From NCBI GenBank assembly GCA_944393005.1, contig CALXYO010000001.1:1-64000 (forward strand): a stretch of DNA of 64,000 nt. Direction: 5' to 3'. Under the pieces are notes generated by a model. That model was not told the origin of the DNA, searched no databases, and saw nothing but the letters and a program-made list of their open reading frames with translations. A program made the translations under genes and the position numbers. Within the stretch, counting starts at the first letter, position 1; each line of letters begins with the position of its first letter. Below, one piece after another: positions 28,841-36,472 of this stretch. This DNA is from an uncultured Spirochaetales bacterium (lineage in GTDB: Bacteria; Spirochaetota; Spirochaetia; Sphaerochaetales; Sphaerochaetaceae).

Positions 28841-30960
28841 TTTCCCTCTCCGACCTTGAGGACATATTCGCATCGGGCGGAAAGCTTTCCCGCCGCCTTC
28901 CATCCTACGAGAACCGTCCAGACCAGCTGTCAATGGCCGAGGATGTCGCACGTTGCTACAACGAGAACCGCAAGGGTGTCATAGAGGCGGGAACCGGAAT
29001 CGGAAAGTCATATGCCTATCTTGCAGTCGCGCTTCTCAACGCACAGGAGAACAGCGATGAGAAGACAGTCATCGCCACCAGCAATGTCGCTCTTCAGCAG
29101 CAGCTCATCAACAAGGACCTGCCGACACTTGAGAGTGCTCTTGATCTCGACATCCCATATGCGCTGCTGCTTGGCCGCAACAGATATGTCTGTGTCTCGA
29201 AAATGCTGAATGCCGTAAGCGGTTTCAGAAACCGTGAGGCAAAGCTGTTCGAGGAGGCTGAGACTGCGGAGGACAAAATCTATTCATGGTTCCGCAGCAC
29301 TGAAACAGGGATCATGGAGGAGCTGGAGAATAAACTGCTGAGAACCTCATTTGCCGCAAATATTAGAAGCGACAAGGACACATGTCTCAAGCAGCGCTGT
29401 CCCCATATAGGCAAGTGCTTTTATTATAATGCGATCCAGAAGGCGAAAAACAGCCGTCTGATCGTCACGAATCATGCCCTGCTTTTCATAGACAGCTATA
29501 TAAGGGCGGCAGGAGATGAAGGCTTTGATGAATCTGTCATCATCCCGCCTTACAACAGGCTCATCATTGACGAATGTCACAATATTGACAAAAGCGCCAC
29601 CGAGTTCTTTTCCCTCTCGCTGAGCGAGGAGCGGGTGAGGGAAAGCTACAGGAAGCTTTTCAGCATCACCTACAAGAACAAGAACAACATGCATCTTGCA
29701 GATATCATAACGACTTACAAGAAGGAGATAACCGCTGATGACGCAAGAGCCTTCAATGTCAATCTGACGCAGTTCACAAGTGAGGTGTGCATATATCTCA
29801 AAACCCTTGTATCAGCAAGGGACAGACAGCTTTTCGTGAGCGAGTGTCTCGTCACTGACACGCAGGAGAATTTCGATGCCGTGAGAAAGGGCGAGGCTGC
29901 ACAGCTTCTCATCACTCTCGATGAGATTCTCAAGGCTTTCCGCTTCTTTCTGCAGGGTCTTGACAAAAACTGCAGTGACGAAGATGAGATATATATAAAT
30001 CTCGCATCTGGAATCCTCGGAGAGTATGAGGAGTACCATGATGTTCTTCTTTCCTTCTACAACCACGGCACAGATGACAGTACGGTGTGCTATTACAAGT
30101 TCCGCCCCGATGAGGAGGGTGTGACGATGTGCGTCAGTCCGGTTTCGATCGCCGGCAGGATGAATGATTTCATATTCTCCAAACTCGATACCGTTGTCTG
30201 CACATCCGCAACGGTGAAGACGGGAAAGAATTTCAACTATTTCCTTAAACAGGTGGGACTTGGAAGCGGTAGTGAGCTTGTCACCGGCTTCTATCCATCT
30301 CCATTTGACTACGCAAGGAACGCAATGCTGCTTTTCCCTGTGAGGGGGAATTTCATGCGTTTTGATGCGCAGCAGAAAGACAGCTATGCGGAATATCTTG
30401 CACATATGATTGAGGACTGTGTCAACGCAAGCGGTGGAAGCGCGCTTGTTCTTTTCACGTCCAAGGACATGATGGAAAGGGTGTATGCTCTGGTGAAGGA
30501 TAATATAGAGATGCCGCTGCTGATACAGAAAACAGGCACAAGCACGAACCTCCTGAGAAAGAAATTCCTCACTGAGAAGAATTCGATCCTCTTCGGCCTC
30601 AGATCGTTCTGGGAGGGAATAGATGTGCCCGGCGATGCGCTCCGTCTGCTCATAATAACCCAGCTTCCCTTTCCCCATATACAGGACTGTATAATGAGGG
30701 CGCGCTCACAGCTCCTCATGAAAGAGGAGAAATCGCCGTTTCTTTATATCTCGGTTCCTGAGATGCTGATTACGCTCAAGCAGGGACTCGGACGTCTTAT
30801 AAGAAGCGAGAGCGACCGAGGTGTCGTCATAATCGCGGACGGAAGAACCTCAAGGTACATAGAAGCCATAAGAAACTGCCTTCCACCGTATTACATCCCC
30901 GATGAGGAAGCCCTTGATGTCTCATCGTTTGCCGGGAAAATAGAGAATTTCCTCTTCTGA
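28837..30960 (+). CDS. dinG: DinG-like ATP-dependent helicase (XPD family)
   Basis: A 707-residue superfamily 2 5'-3' helicase. Walker A is EAGTGIGKSYAYL, and the DEAH-type box reads IDECHNID. Four Cys (one in RYVCVSK, three in CLKQRCPHIGKC) fit the iron-sulphur cluster of DinG/XPD. Helicase motif VI is QGLGRLIRSESDRG. It starts at GTG 28837, overlapping the regulator stop (GTGA). Its job is probably unwinding of DNA repair intermediates or R-loops. No exonuclease domain is fused. Confidence 0.88.
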   Translation: MISLSDLEDIFASGGKLSRRLPSYENRPDQLSMAEDVARCYNENRKGVIEAGTGIGKSYAYLAVALLNAQENSDEKTVIATSNVALQQQLINKDLPTLESALDLDIPYALLLGRNRYVCVSKMLNAVSGFRNREAKLFEEAETAEDKIYSWFRSTETGIMEELENKLLRTSFAANIRSDKDTCLKQRCPHIGKCFYYNAIQKAKNSRLIVTNHALLFIDSYIRAAGDEGFDESVIIPPYNRLIIDECHNIDKSATEFFSLSLSEERVRESYRKLFSITYKNKNNMHLADIITTYKKEITADDARAFNVNLTQFTSEVCIYLKTLVSARDRQLFVSECLVTDTQENFDAVRKGEAAQLLITLDEILKAFRFFLQGLDKNCSDEDEIYINLASGILGEYEEYHDVLLSFYNHGTDDSTVCYYKFRPDEEGVTMCVSPVSIAGRMNDFIFSKLDTVVCTSATVKTGKNFNYFLKQVGLGSGSELVTGFYPSPFDYARNAMLLFPVRGNFMRFDAQQKDSYAEYLAHMIEDCVNASGGSALVLFTSKDMMERVYALVKDNIEMPLLIQKTGTSTNLLRKKFLTEKNSILFGLRSFWEGIDVPGDALRLLIITQLPFPHIQDCIMRARSQLLMKEEKSPFLYISVPEMLITLKQGLGRLIRSESDRGVVIIADGRTSRYIEAIRNCLPPYYIPDEEALDVSSFAGKIENFLF

Positions 30961-30989
30961 AAAAGAAAAACGCCCTGAAAACCAGGGCG
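30961..30989 (-). terminator. Terminator after groES
   Basis: Stem CGCCCTG (30971-30977) with CAGGGCG (30983-30989). On the minus strand a U-rich run (30961-30970) follows. It begins right after the dinG stop and may also slow plus-strand transcription. Confidence 0.75.
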
Positions 30990-31010
30990 CAGGGCATAAC
31001 GTCAGAATTT

Positions 31011-31274
31011 TTACTCGATGACTGCAAGGATGTCAGCTGCAGCGAGAATGAGGTATTCCACACCGTCAGCCTTCACAGAAGTGCCGGCATACTTGTCGTG
31101 AAGAATCTTCTGTCCGACCTTGACCTTGATGTCTTCACTGTCACCGATTGCCATGACTTCTGCAATCTGTGTCTTTTCCTGACTTGTCTGCGGAATGTAG
31201 ATACCGCTGGCTGTCTTCTCTTCAGCTTCACTTACCTTGACCAGAACTCTGTCGTTAAGCGGAATGATCTTCAT
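31011..31274 (-). CDS. groES: Co-chaperonin GroES
   Basis: An 87-residue lid protein of the GroEL chamber. It begins IIPLNDRVLVKV, has the mobile loop region EEKTASGIYIP and ends YLILAAADILAVIE. No groEL follows, since dinG is convergent, so the chaperonin genes are separated. I see no CIRCE element upstream. A promoter with TTGCCG and TATATT lies at 31330-31358 on the minus strand. Confidence 0.95.
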   Translation of the reverse strand: MKIIPLNDRVLVKVSEAEEKTASGIYIPQTSQEKTQIAEVMAIGDSEDIKVKVGQKILHDKYAGTSVKADGVEYLILAAADILAVIE

Positions 31275-31329
31275 ATTTTCTCTCCTATATTATTAGCATT
31301 ATGTGCGCCGGTTGTTCCCAGCCTTAGAT

Positions 31330-31358
31330 AATATAGCCAAGAGGAAATCAATCGGCAA
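31330..31358 (-). promoter_or_regulatory. Candidate promoter of groES
   Basis: Read on the minus strand: TTGCCG, 17 bases, TATATT. The same -35 hexamer occurs in the divergent promoter at 31412 and ahead of tRNA-Thr. Confidence 0.55.
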
Positions 31359-31367
31359 GGGGAGTAA

Positions 31368-31411
31368 AGTGTGAAAATTTGTAACAGTGTGAAAATTTTT
31401 ATTTTTTTCAC
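31368..31411. repeat. Direct repeat and dyad between divergent promoters
   Basis: AGTGTGAAAATTT occurs at 31368-31380 and 31386-31398, 18 bases apart. The second copy also forms a dyad, GTGAAAA (31389-31395) with TTTTCAC (31405-31411), ending at the -35 element of the rightward promoter. This looks like an operator shared by groES and the gene at 31468. Confidence 0.5.
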
Positions 31412-31440
31412 TTGCCGTTTCATTCTTTTCTTATTATCTA
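31412..31440 (+). promoter_or_regulatory. Candidate promoter of the gene at 31468
   Basis: TTGCCG (31412-31417), 17 bases, TATCTA (31435-31440). Confidence 0.55.
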
Positions 31441-31467
31441 GAAGGTGTAATCAGAGGAAAAGGGAAA

Positions 31468-31845
31468 ATGAACATAAGAGAGATCAACAGTCTTATCTAT
31501 CTGAAAAAAGGCCGGCAGGCTGCTGCCGCCAATGAGGTTGAGACCTGTGTATCTTCTTATGCCAAAGGATTCTATCTCCGCTGTACGGATGATGGTTTTT
31601 TCGATATCGAGTTCTCTTCTTTCTTCTATTACCAGTTCCGGGTCTTTCTGCTTTCGCGCGGGAATTTCGATCTTTCCCTCAACGAGGGGGATGAAGTCTC
31701 GAAGCTCATAAGAAAGACATATGATGAGATGAGGATCTGCCTTGATTATTCACCTTTCAACATTCAGGGGATGGATGAATGGAACCTTCTGAGGCAGGTT
31801 GAGATAGATTTCTCGGAAAAAAGGACTCCTTTTCTCACTGCCTGA
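31468..31845 (+). CDS. Hypothetical protein, 125 residues
   Basis: I do not recognise this protein. It is soluble, rich in aromatic residues (FDIEFSSFFYYQFRVF) and has no signal peptide or metal motif. A promoter and a good ribosome-binding site (GAGGAAAAGGG) support it as real. It is divergent from groES and lies just upstream of the sigma-54 promoter of the sigma-factor gene. A stress link is possible from the shared control region, but that is inference. Confidence 0.7.
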   Translation: MNIREINSLIYLKKGRQAAAANEVETCVSSYAKGFYLRCTDDGFFDIEFSSFFYYQFRVFLLSRGNFDLSLNEGDEVSKLIRKTYDEMRICLDYSPFNIQGMDEWNLLRQVEIDFSEKRTPFLTA

Positions 31846-31853
31846 TATCATAG

Positions 31854-31946
31854 TGTGTCATTTTAACCCGTAAATAGGGTCTCAGATTTTCATTGTGTCA
31901 TTTTGATACTAACTTCACACATTTTACATAATTGGTAAAATAAGTG
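31854..31946 (+). promoter_or_regulatory. Candidate enhancer sites upstream of the sigma-54 promoter
   Basis: TGTGTCATTTT occurs twice (31854-31864 and 31894-31904), 40 bases apart. A dyad follows: 31916-31927 matches the reverse complement of 31935-31946 at 10 of 12 positions around a 7-base spacer (core ATTTTAC/GTAAAAT). They lie about 70 to 160 bases before the predicted start, the usual place for enhancer-binding-protein sites. AT-rich dyads can arise by chance. Confidence 0.45.
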
Positions 31947-31989
31947 TAATTTTTTTAATTATAAGTAATTATGCTGATTATTCTTATCT

Positions 31990-32005
31990 TGGCATGCTCT
32001 TTGCT
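31990..32005 (+). promoter_or_regulatory. Sigma-54 (-24/-12) promoter
   Basis: TGGCATG, four bases, TTGCT. It matches the RpoN consensus TGGCACG-N4-TTGCW at all but one defined position, with GG (31991-31992) and GC (32003-32004) exactly 10 bases apart. Transcription would start near 32016, just before AGAAGGAG and the ATG at 32035. Confidence 0.8.
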
Positions 32006-32034
32006 TATCAATATGCAGAAGGAGACTTAAGAAA

Positions 32035-32910
32035 ATGTCAAAAAGAATGCTTAATGATACATCATCAGTTCAGGACGAAAAGGATGTCCTTTCAATATAT
32101 TTAAAAGAAATCAACAAGGTTCCTCTTCTTGATCATGATGAGGAGTACCAGCTGGCACTCAGAGCGCAGAAAGGCGATGAGAAAGCCCGTGAGAGACTTA
32201 TAAATGCAAACCTCCGCTTTGTCGTGGCTGTTGCAAAGAAGTTCCAGGGCCAGGGTCTTCCCCTTGAAGATCTCATCGATGAAGGCAACATCGGACTTCT
32301 GATCGCACTTGACAAGTTCGAACCCGACAAGGGATATCATTTCATCTCCTATGCAGTATGGTGGATCAGACAGTCCATCATGAAGGCAATCTGCGAGAAG
32401 AGCAGGGCTGTCCGCCTTCCTCTCAACAGGGCAAACGAGCTCTTCCAGATCCAGAAAGCCCAGAAGAACCTTATGCACTCATCCGGTTCCGCGGATGTCT
32501 CCATTGAGGAAATCGCACAGGAAGCCGGACTTGAGCCGGAACTCGTGAATGAGCTTCTCTCAATCTCCCGCGACACTGTTTCCTTTGACAGCCCGGTTAC
32601 AGCCGGAGGCGAGGCTACAACCAGCAAGCTCGGCGATTTCATCGAGGATGAGGGATTCGGTCCTGAGGAGCTTGCAATGCAGAAGTGCCTCAAGGAAGAC
32701 ATAAATACAGTGCTTTCAACTCTTTCCGACAAGGAGAGGGAAATCATAACCCTCCGCTTCGGTCTGAACAACAATGCTCCTATGAGCCTCAAGGAGATCG
32801 GTGAGATCTTCAACCTCACAAAGGAGAGGATCCGCCAGATCGAGAAGAGAGCCATTGAAAGACTCAAGCAGCCTTCCAGGGCAAGGATACTCGAAGCCTA
32901 TACAGCTTGA
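32035..32910 (+). CDS. Alternative RNA polymerase sigma factor (sigma-70 family, RpoS/RpoD-like)
   Basis: A 291-residue group 2 sigma factor: region 1.2 (DVLSIYLKEINKVPLL), region 2 (LRFVVAVAKKFQGQGLPLEDLIDEGNIGL, YAVWWIRQSI), region 3 and region 4.2 with RERIRQIE-type helix-turn-helix (KERIRQIEKRAIERLK). It lacks the long N-terminal region of the housekeeping factor encoded at 61.4 kb. A near-perfect sigma-54 promoter precedes it. This mirrors rpoS of Borrelia, which is under RpoN and Rrp2, although orthology is not shown. A strong terminator follows. Confidence 0.9.
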   Translation: MSKRMLNDTSSVQDEKDVLSIYLKEINKVPLLDHDEEYQLALRAQKGDEKARERLINANLRFVVAVAKKFQGQGLPLEDLIDEGNIGLLIALDKFEPDKGYHFISYAVWWIRQSIMKAICEKSRAVRLPLNRANELFQIQKAQKNLMHSSGSADVSIEEIAQEAGLEPELVNELLSISRDTVSFDSPVTAGGEATTSKLGDFIEDEGFGPEELAMQKCLKEDINTVLSTLSDKEREIITLRFGLNNNAPMSLKEIGEIFNLTKERIRQIEKRAIERLKQPSRARILEAYTA

Positions 32911-32945
32911 CGGCAAGCAGAATATATTCAACCTCCTAAAGATGT

Positions 32946-32980
32946 CCGCATGGGAATGTCATTTTTCCATGCGGTTTTTT
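32946..32980 (+). terminator. Terminator after the sigma-factor gene
   Basis: Stem CCGCATGG (32946-32953) with CCATGCGG (32967-32974), then six T. Confidence 0.9.
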
Positions 32981-33100
32981 GTTTCTTTTTTATGAAACAC
33001 GATTCCGCCTGGTGAAATCGGAAATGTTAATTGCTTCACGATAAACAAAATAATTCCCGCAATGCATGGAAATTAATTTTTCTTTTCTTGTAATTTCTTA

Positions 33101-33140
33101 ACTGCTAAACAATTGACTAAGCAGTAATATTTGATAGAAT
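33101..33140 (+). promoter_or_regulatory. Promoter of ppdK with a dyad around the -35
   Basis: TTGACT (33113-33118), 16 bases, TAGAAT (33135-33140). ACTGCT (33101-33106) and AGCAGT (33120-33125) form an inverted repeat that brackets the -35 element, a likely repressor or activator site. The leader to ATG 33249 would be about 100 bases. Confidence 0.5.
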
Positions 33141-33207
33141 TTAATAGTTACATATTATGCATCTGATGTATGGCTTTCTGGCATGACATCATTTTCCAAA
33201 TACTTTG

Positions 33208-33251
33208 AAGGAGGAGAAAGTACAGTTTTTCCTGTACTTACAAAGCTGATG
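33208..33251 (+). promoter_or_regulatory. Shine-Dalgarno and start of ppdK separated by a hairpin
   Basis: AAGGAGGAG (33208-33216) is followed by a perfect 8-bp hairpin, AAGTACAG (33218-33225) with CTGTACTT (33232-33239), and then ATG 33249. No start codon lies at the usual distance from the Shine-Dalgarno. Folding the hairpin brings it to about ten bases from the ATG. The same bases could also be a DNA operator. Confidence 0.5.
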
Positions 33252-35957
33252 AAAAAAGAGAAAAAGAAGTATGTCTATTTCTTCGGTGCCGGTGTCACTG
33301 AAGGCAGGGCAGACATGAAAAGCCTGCTTGGAGGCAAGGGCGCGAATCTTGCTGATATGACAAGCATCGGACTTCCGGTTCCGCCGGGATTCACCATCAC
33401 TACAGAGGCCTGTGCCTATTTCGATTCCCACAAGGGTGCTTATCCTGAAGGACTGCGTGATGAGGTTCTTGCCAACCTTGCAAAACTTGAGAAGCTCATG
33501 GGTGCAAAGCTCGGCGACAAGGAGAATCCTCTTCTTGTTTCAGTGCGTTCCGGTGCCGCCCAGTCAATGCCTGGCATGATGGATACGGTTCTCAACCTCG
33601 GCCTCAATCCCGATTCACTTCAGGCTCTCATAAAGAAGACCGGCAATGAGCGTTTCGCATGGGACAGCTACCGCCGCTTCATCCAGATGTTCGGCGATGT
33701 CGTAATGGGTGTGCCTCACTCTGAATTCGAAAGAGTTCTCCAGTCAGTCAAGGACGAGAACGGCAAGGTGTTCGACACCGAGCTCGATGTCGAGAATCTC
33801 AAGGAAGTGATCAAGAGATACAAGATCGTTTACAGGAAGTTCACGGATGAGGATTTCCCGACTGATCCCGAATACCAGCTTTTCAAGACGATTGACGCCG
33901 TCTTCAATTCATGGAACAACGAAAGGGCGATCAAGTACCGCCTCATGAATGATATCCGCGGGCTTCTCGGAACTGCAGTCAATGTGCAGACAATGGTGTT
34001 CGGCAACATGGGCGATACAAGCGGTACCGGTGTTGCTTTCACCCGTGATCCGGCAAGCGGCGAGAATAAGTTCTTCGGCGAGTATCTGATGAATGCCCAG
34101 GGTGAGGATGTCGTTGCCGGCATCAGGACTCCCCAGAAGATAGACACACTTGCGAAGGTCAACCCAGAAGTCTACGAACAGCTTTGCGGTATCCGCGACA
34201 TTCTTGAAAAGCATTACCATGACATGCAGGATATCGAATTCACGATTCAGGAAGGCAAGCTCTACATGCTGCAGACCAGAAGCGGCAAGAGAACCATCTT
34301 CTCCTGGATCAGAAGCCAGGTTGAGATGGTTGAGGAAGGTCTCATCGACAAGGAGACTGCAGTCAGCCGTGTTCCTGCTCAGGAATTCAACAAACTCTTC
34401 GCTCCTATCCTTGACAACAAGGTGATCAGGGATCTCAGCATCAAGGTTGCCACAACAGGTCTTGCAGCCAGCCCGGGCGGTGCCTGCGGCCAGATCTACT
34501 TCACTGCAAAGGCAGCGGAGGAGGCCAGCGCCGAAGGCAAGGATGTAATTCTCGTCAGGGAGGAGACAAGTCCTGAGGATATCGGAGGAATGGCTGTCAG
34601 CCGCGGTGTCATCACCTGCCGTGGCGGTATGACAAGCCATGCTGCCGTTGTTGCCCGCGGTATGGGATGTCCTTGTGTTTCCGGCTGCGGTGAAATCCAT
34701 GTGAATGAAGTCCAGAAGACTCTTGAAGTCAACGGTATCAAGCTCAAGGAAGGCGATTACATGGCAATCGACGGTTTCACTGGTGCGGTATATACACAGA
34801 AGATCGCTGTCAAACCCAGTGAGATCATGCAGGTTCTTGACGGAACCATGAGGGAAAGCGAAAGCAGACTGTTCCAGAACTACAAGAAGTTCATGGGTTA
34901 CGTCAACGAGATCAAGACCATGGGAGTGCGCACCAATGCCGATACTCCGAAAGACGCCCGTTATGCAACACTGCTCGGCGCAGAAGGCATCGGACTGTGC
35001 AGGACAGAGCACATGTTCTTCGGCGGCAACAGAATCCTTTCAATGAGGAAGATGATCCTCGCTGACACACTCGGTGCAAGGCAGCAGGCTCTCAGCGAGC
35101 TCCTGCCGATGCAGAGAAGCGATTTCTATGAAATCTTCAAGACCCTCAATGGGCTTCCGGTCACGATCAGACTTCTCGATCCGCCTCTCCACGAATTCCT
35201 GCCGAATGACAGCACAACCCGCCATGAGACCGCTCTCCAGCTCGGCATAAGCGTTGAGGAGCTTTCCCAGAAGATTGCAAAGCATCATGAATTCAACCCG
35301 ATGCTCGGTTTCAGAGGCTGTCGTCTCGCTGTTGTCTATCCTGAAATCCTCGAGATGCAGGTAAGGGCGATCATTGAAGCTGCAATCCAGGCGAAGAGGG
35401 AAGGCTATGACGTTCATCCTGAAATCATGATTCCTCTTGTAGGTATCTACAAGGAGTTCGTCTACTGCAAGGAAAGAGCTGTCAAGGTCATTGACGAGGT
35501 GTTTGACGAGCAGGGCCTCAAGGTCAATTACAAGATCGGTACGATGATTGAGGTTCCACGTGCTGCGATCACGGCTGACGAGATTGCAAAGGAAGCCGAG
35601 TTCTTCAGCTTCGGCACGAACGACCTCACACAGATGACCTGCGGTTTCTCACGTGATGATGCCGCAAGCTTCCTGACACACTACGTGAACGATCCTGACA
35701 AGCAGTTCTATGAATATGATCCGTTTGCCTCAATCGATGTCGGTGGTGTAGGCAAGCTTGTCAAGATGGCTGCTGACCTCGGCCGCTCCGTACGCCCGGA
35801 CATCAAACTTGGTATCTGCGGTGAGCACGGAGGAGATCCGAAGACCATCAAGTTCTGTCAGGAGGTTGGACTCAACTATGTTTCCTGTTCTCCGTTCAGG
35901 GTTCCTATTGCCCGTCTTGCTGCAGCACAGGCTGCAATAGAAGTCGGGAAGAAATAA
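33249..35957 (+). CDS. ppdK: Pyruvate, phosphate dikinase
   Basis: About 902 residues. It interconverts pyruvate + ATP + Pi and PEP + AMP + PPi. In glycolytic anaerobes it often works in the ATP-forming direction. The start MKKEKKKYVYFFGAG matches homologues. Further markers are GGKGANLADM, the phospho-histidine region CRGGMTSHAAVVARGMGCPCV, the C-terminal TIM-barrel segments GLCRTEHMFF and IGTMIEVPRAA, and the end motif LGICGEHGGDP. An in-frame ATG at 33183 would add 22 unlike residues and has no ribosome-binding site, so 33249 is preferred. Confidence 0.95.
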   Translation: MKKEKKKYVYFFGAGVTEGRADMKSLLGGKGANLADMTSIGLPVPPGFTITTEACAYFDSHKGAYPEGLRDEVLANLAKLEKLMGAKLGDKENPLLVSVRSGAAQSMPGMMDTVLNLGLNPDSLQALIKKTGNERFAWDSYRRFIQMFGDVVMGVPHSEFERVLQSVKDENGKVFDTELDVENLKEVIKRYKIVYRKFTDEDFPTDPEYQLFKTIDAVFNSWNNERAIKYRLMNDIRGLLGTAVNVQTMVFGNMGDTSGTGVAFTRDPASGENKFFGEYLMNAQGEDVVAGIRTPQKIDTLAKVNPEVYEQLCGIRDILEKHYHDMQDIEFTIQEGKLYMLQTRSGKRTIFSWIRSQVEMVEEGLIDKETAVSRVPAQEFNKLFAPILDNKVIRDLSIKVATTGLAASPGGACGQIYFTAKAAEEASAEGKDVILVREETSPEDIGGMAVSRGVITCRGGMTSHAAVVARGMGCPCVSGCGEIHVNEVQKTLEVNGIKLKEGDYMAIDGFTGAVYTQKIAVKPSEIMQVLDGTMRESESRLFQNYKKFMGYVNEIKTMGVRTNADTPKDARYATLLGAEGIGLCRTEHMFFGGNRILSMRKMILADTLGARQQALSELLPMQRSDFYEIFKTLNGLPVTIRLLDPPLHEFLPNDSTTRHETALQLGISVEELSQKIAKHHEFNPMLGFRGCRLAVVYPEILEMQVRAIIEAAIQAKREGYDVHPEIMIPLVGIYKEFVYCKERAVKVIDEVFDEQGLKVNYKIGTMIEVPRAAITADEIAKEAEFFSFGTNDLTQMTCGFSRDDAASFLTHYVNDPDKQFYEYDPFASIDVGGVGKLVKMAADLGRSVRPDIKLGICGEHGGDPKTIKFCQEVGLNYVSCSPFRVPIARLAAAQAAIEVGKK

Positions 35958-35980
35958 TTTCTCACAAATGCAATAGTCTG

Positions 35981-36008
35981 CAGAGGGCGGGTCATCCCGT
36001 CCTCTGCT
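35981..36008 (+). terminator. Terminator after ppdK
   Basis: A 12-bp stem with one G-U pair (35981-35992 with 35997-36008) and a 4-base loop. The U-run after it is short. Confidence 0.7.
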
Positions 36009-36030
36009 CTTGTATGTGTTAAATAAAACT

Positions 36031-36062
36031 TGACAATATTCAAATCCTGTTAAACTATAGTG
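36031..36062 (+). promoter_or_regulatory. Promoter directly abutting the XRE gene
   Basis: TTGACA (36031-36036) with -10 candidates AACTAT (36054-36059) or TATAGT (36057-36062). Transcription would begin at or within a few bases of ATG 36065, leaving no room for a Shine-Dalgarno. Confidence 0.5.
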
Positions 36063-36064
36063 CT

Positions 36065-36304
36065 ATGAAAAATCTTGTAAAAGCGTTGAGAATCAAGAGG
36101 CGCATGAGTCAGAGCGAACTGGCATACTGCTGCGGAGTTTCCCGCCAGACAATCTATTCAATTGAGAAGGAGATATTCTCTCCATCCCTTGAGCTTGCCT
36201 ACAAGCTGTCAAAGGTTCTCAATTTCAAAATGGAGGATATGTACGATTTCTCTGAATTCGACAGTGAGATCAGAACGCTTGATGATCTGTACAATGGCAA
36301 ATAA
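36065..36304 (+). CDS. Small XRE-family transcriptional regulator
   Basis: A 79-residue single-domain helix-turn-helix protein of the short Cro/C1 type: LRIKRRMSQSELAYCCGVSRQTIYSIEKEIFSPSLELAYKLSKVL. There is no sensor domain. Such small regulators occur in bacteria and phages, but I see no phage genes nearby. The mRNA may be leaderless because the promoter abuts the ATG. The target is unknown; the lipoprotein/outer-membrane pair downstream is a natural candidate. Confidence 0.88.
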   Translation: MKNLVKALRIKRRMSQSELAYCCGVSRQTIYSIEKEIFSPSLELAYKLSKVLNFKMEDMYDFSEFDSEIRTLDDLYNGK

Positions 36305-36358
36305 TGCTGGAAACTCACAGAATATTTGAAAAGAATGAGCTTTTTCATGAATTATATT

Positions 36359-36388
36359 TTGCATTTGTTCTTTAATACTGTATATAAT
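36359..36388 (+). promoter_or_regulatory. Promoter of the lipoprotein-OMP pair
   Basis: TTGCAT (36359-36364), 18 bases, consensus TATAAT (36383-36388). The leader to ATG 36473 is about 75 bases. Confidence 0.55.
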
Positions 36389-36472
36389 TGGAGTCGGTCT
36401 TATTGAATTTGTCTGACAGTGGATGTCCTCATTGCCAGATGCTGAATCAACATTTTTAAAGGGGAAAATGAT

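Noticed and set aside
31275-31330. CIRCE element before groES
   Set aside because: TTAGCA-like bases are present but no inverted GAGTGCTAA partner exists.
36421-36450. A second sigma-54-like element before the lipoprotein gene
   Set aside because: GG and GC are 11, not 10, bases apart, and a consensus TATAAT promoter is nearby.
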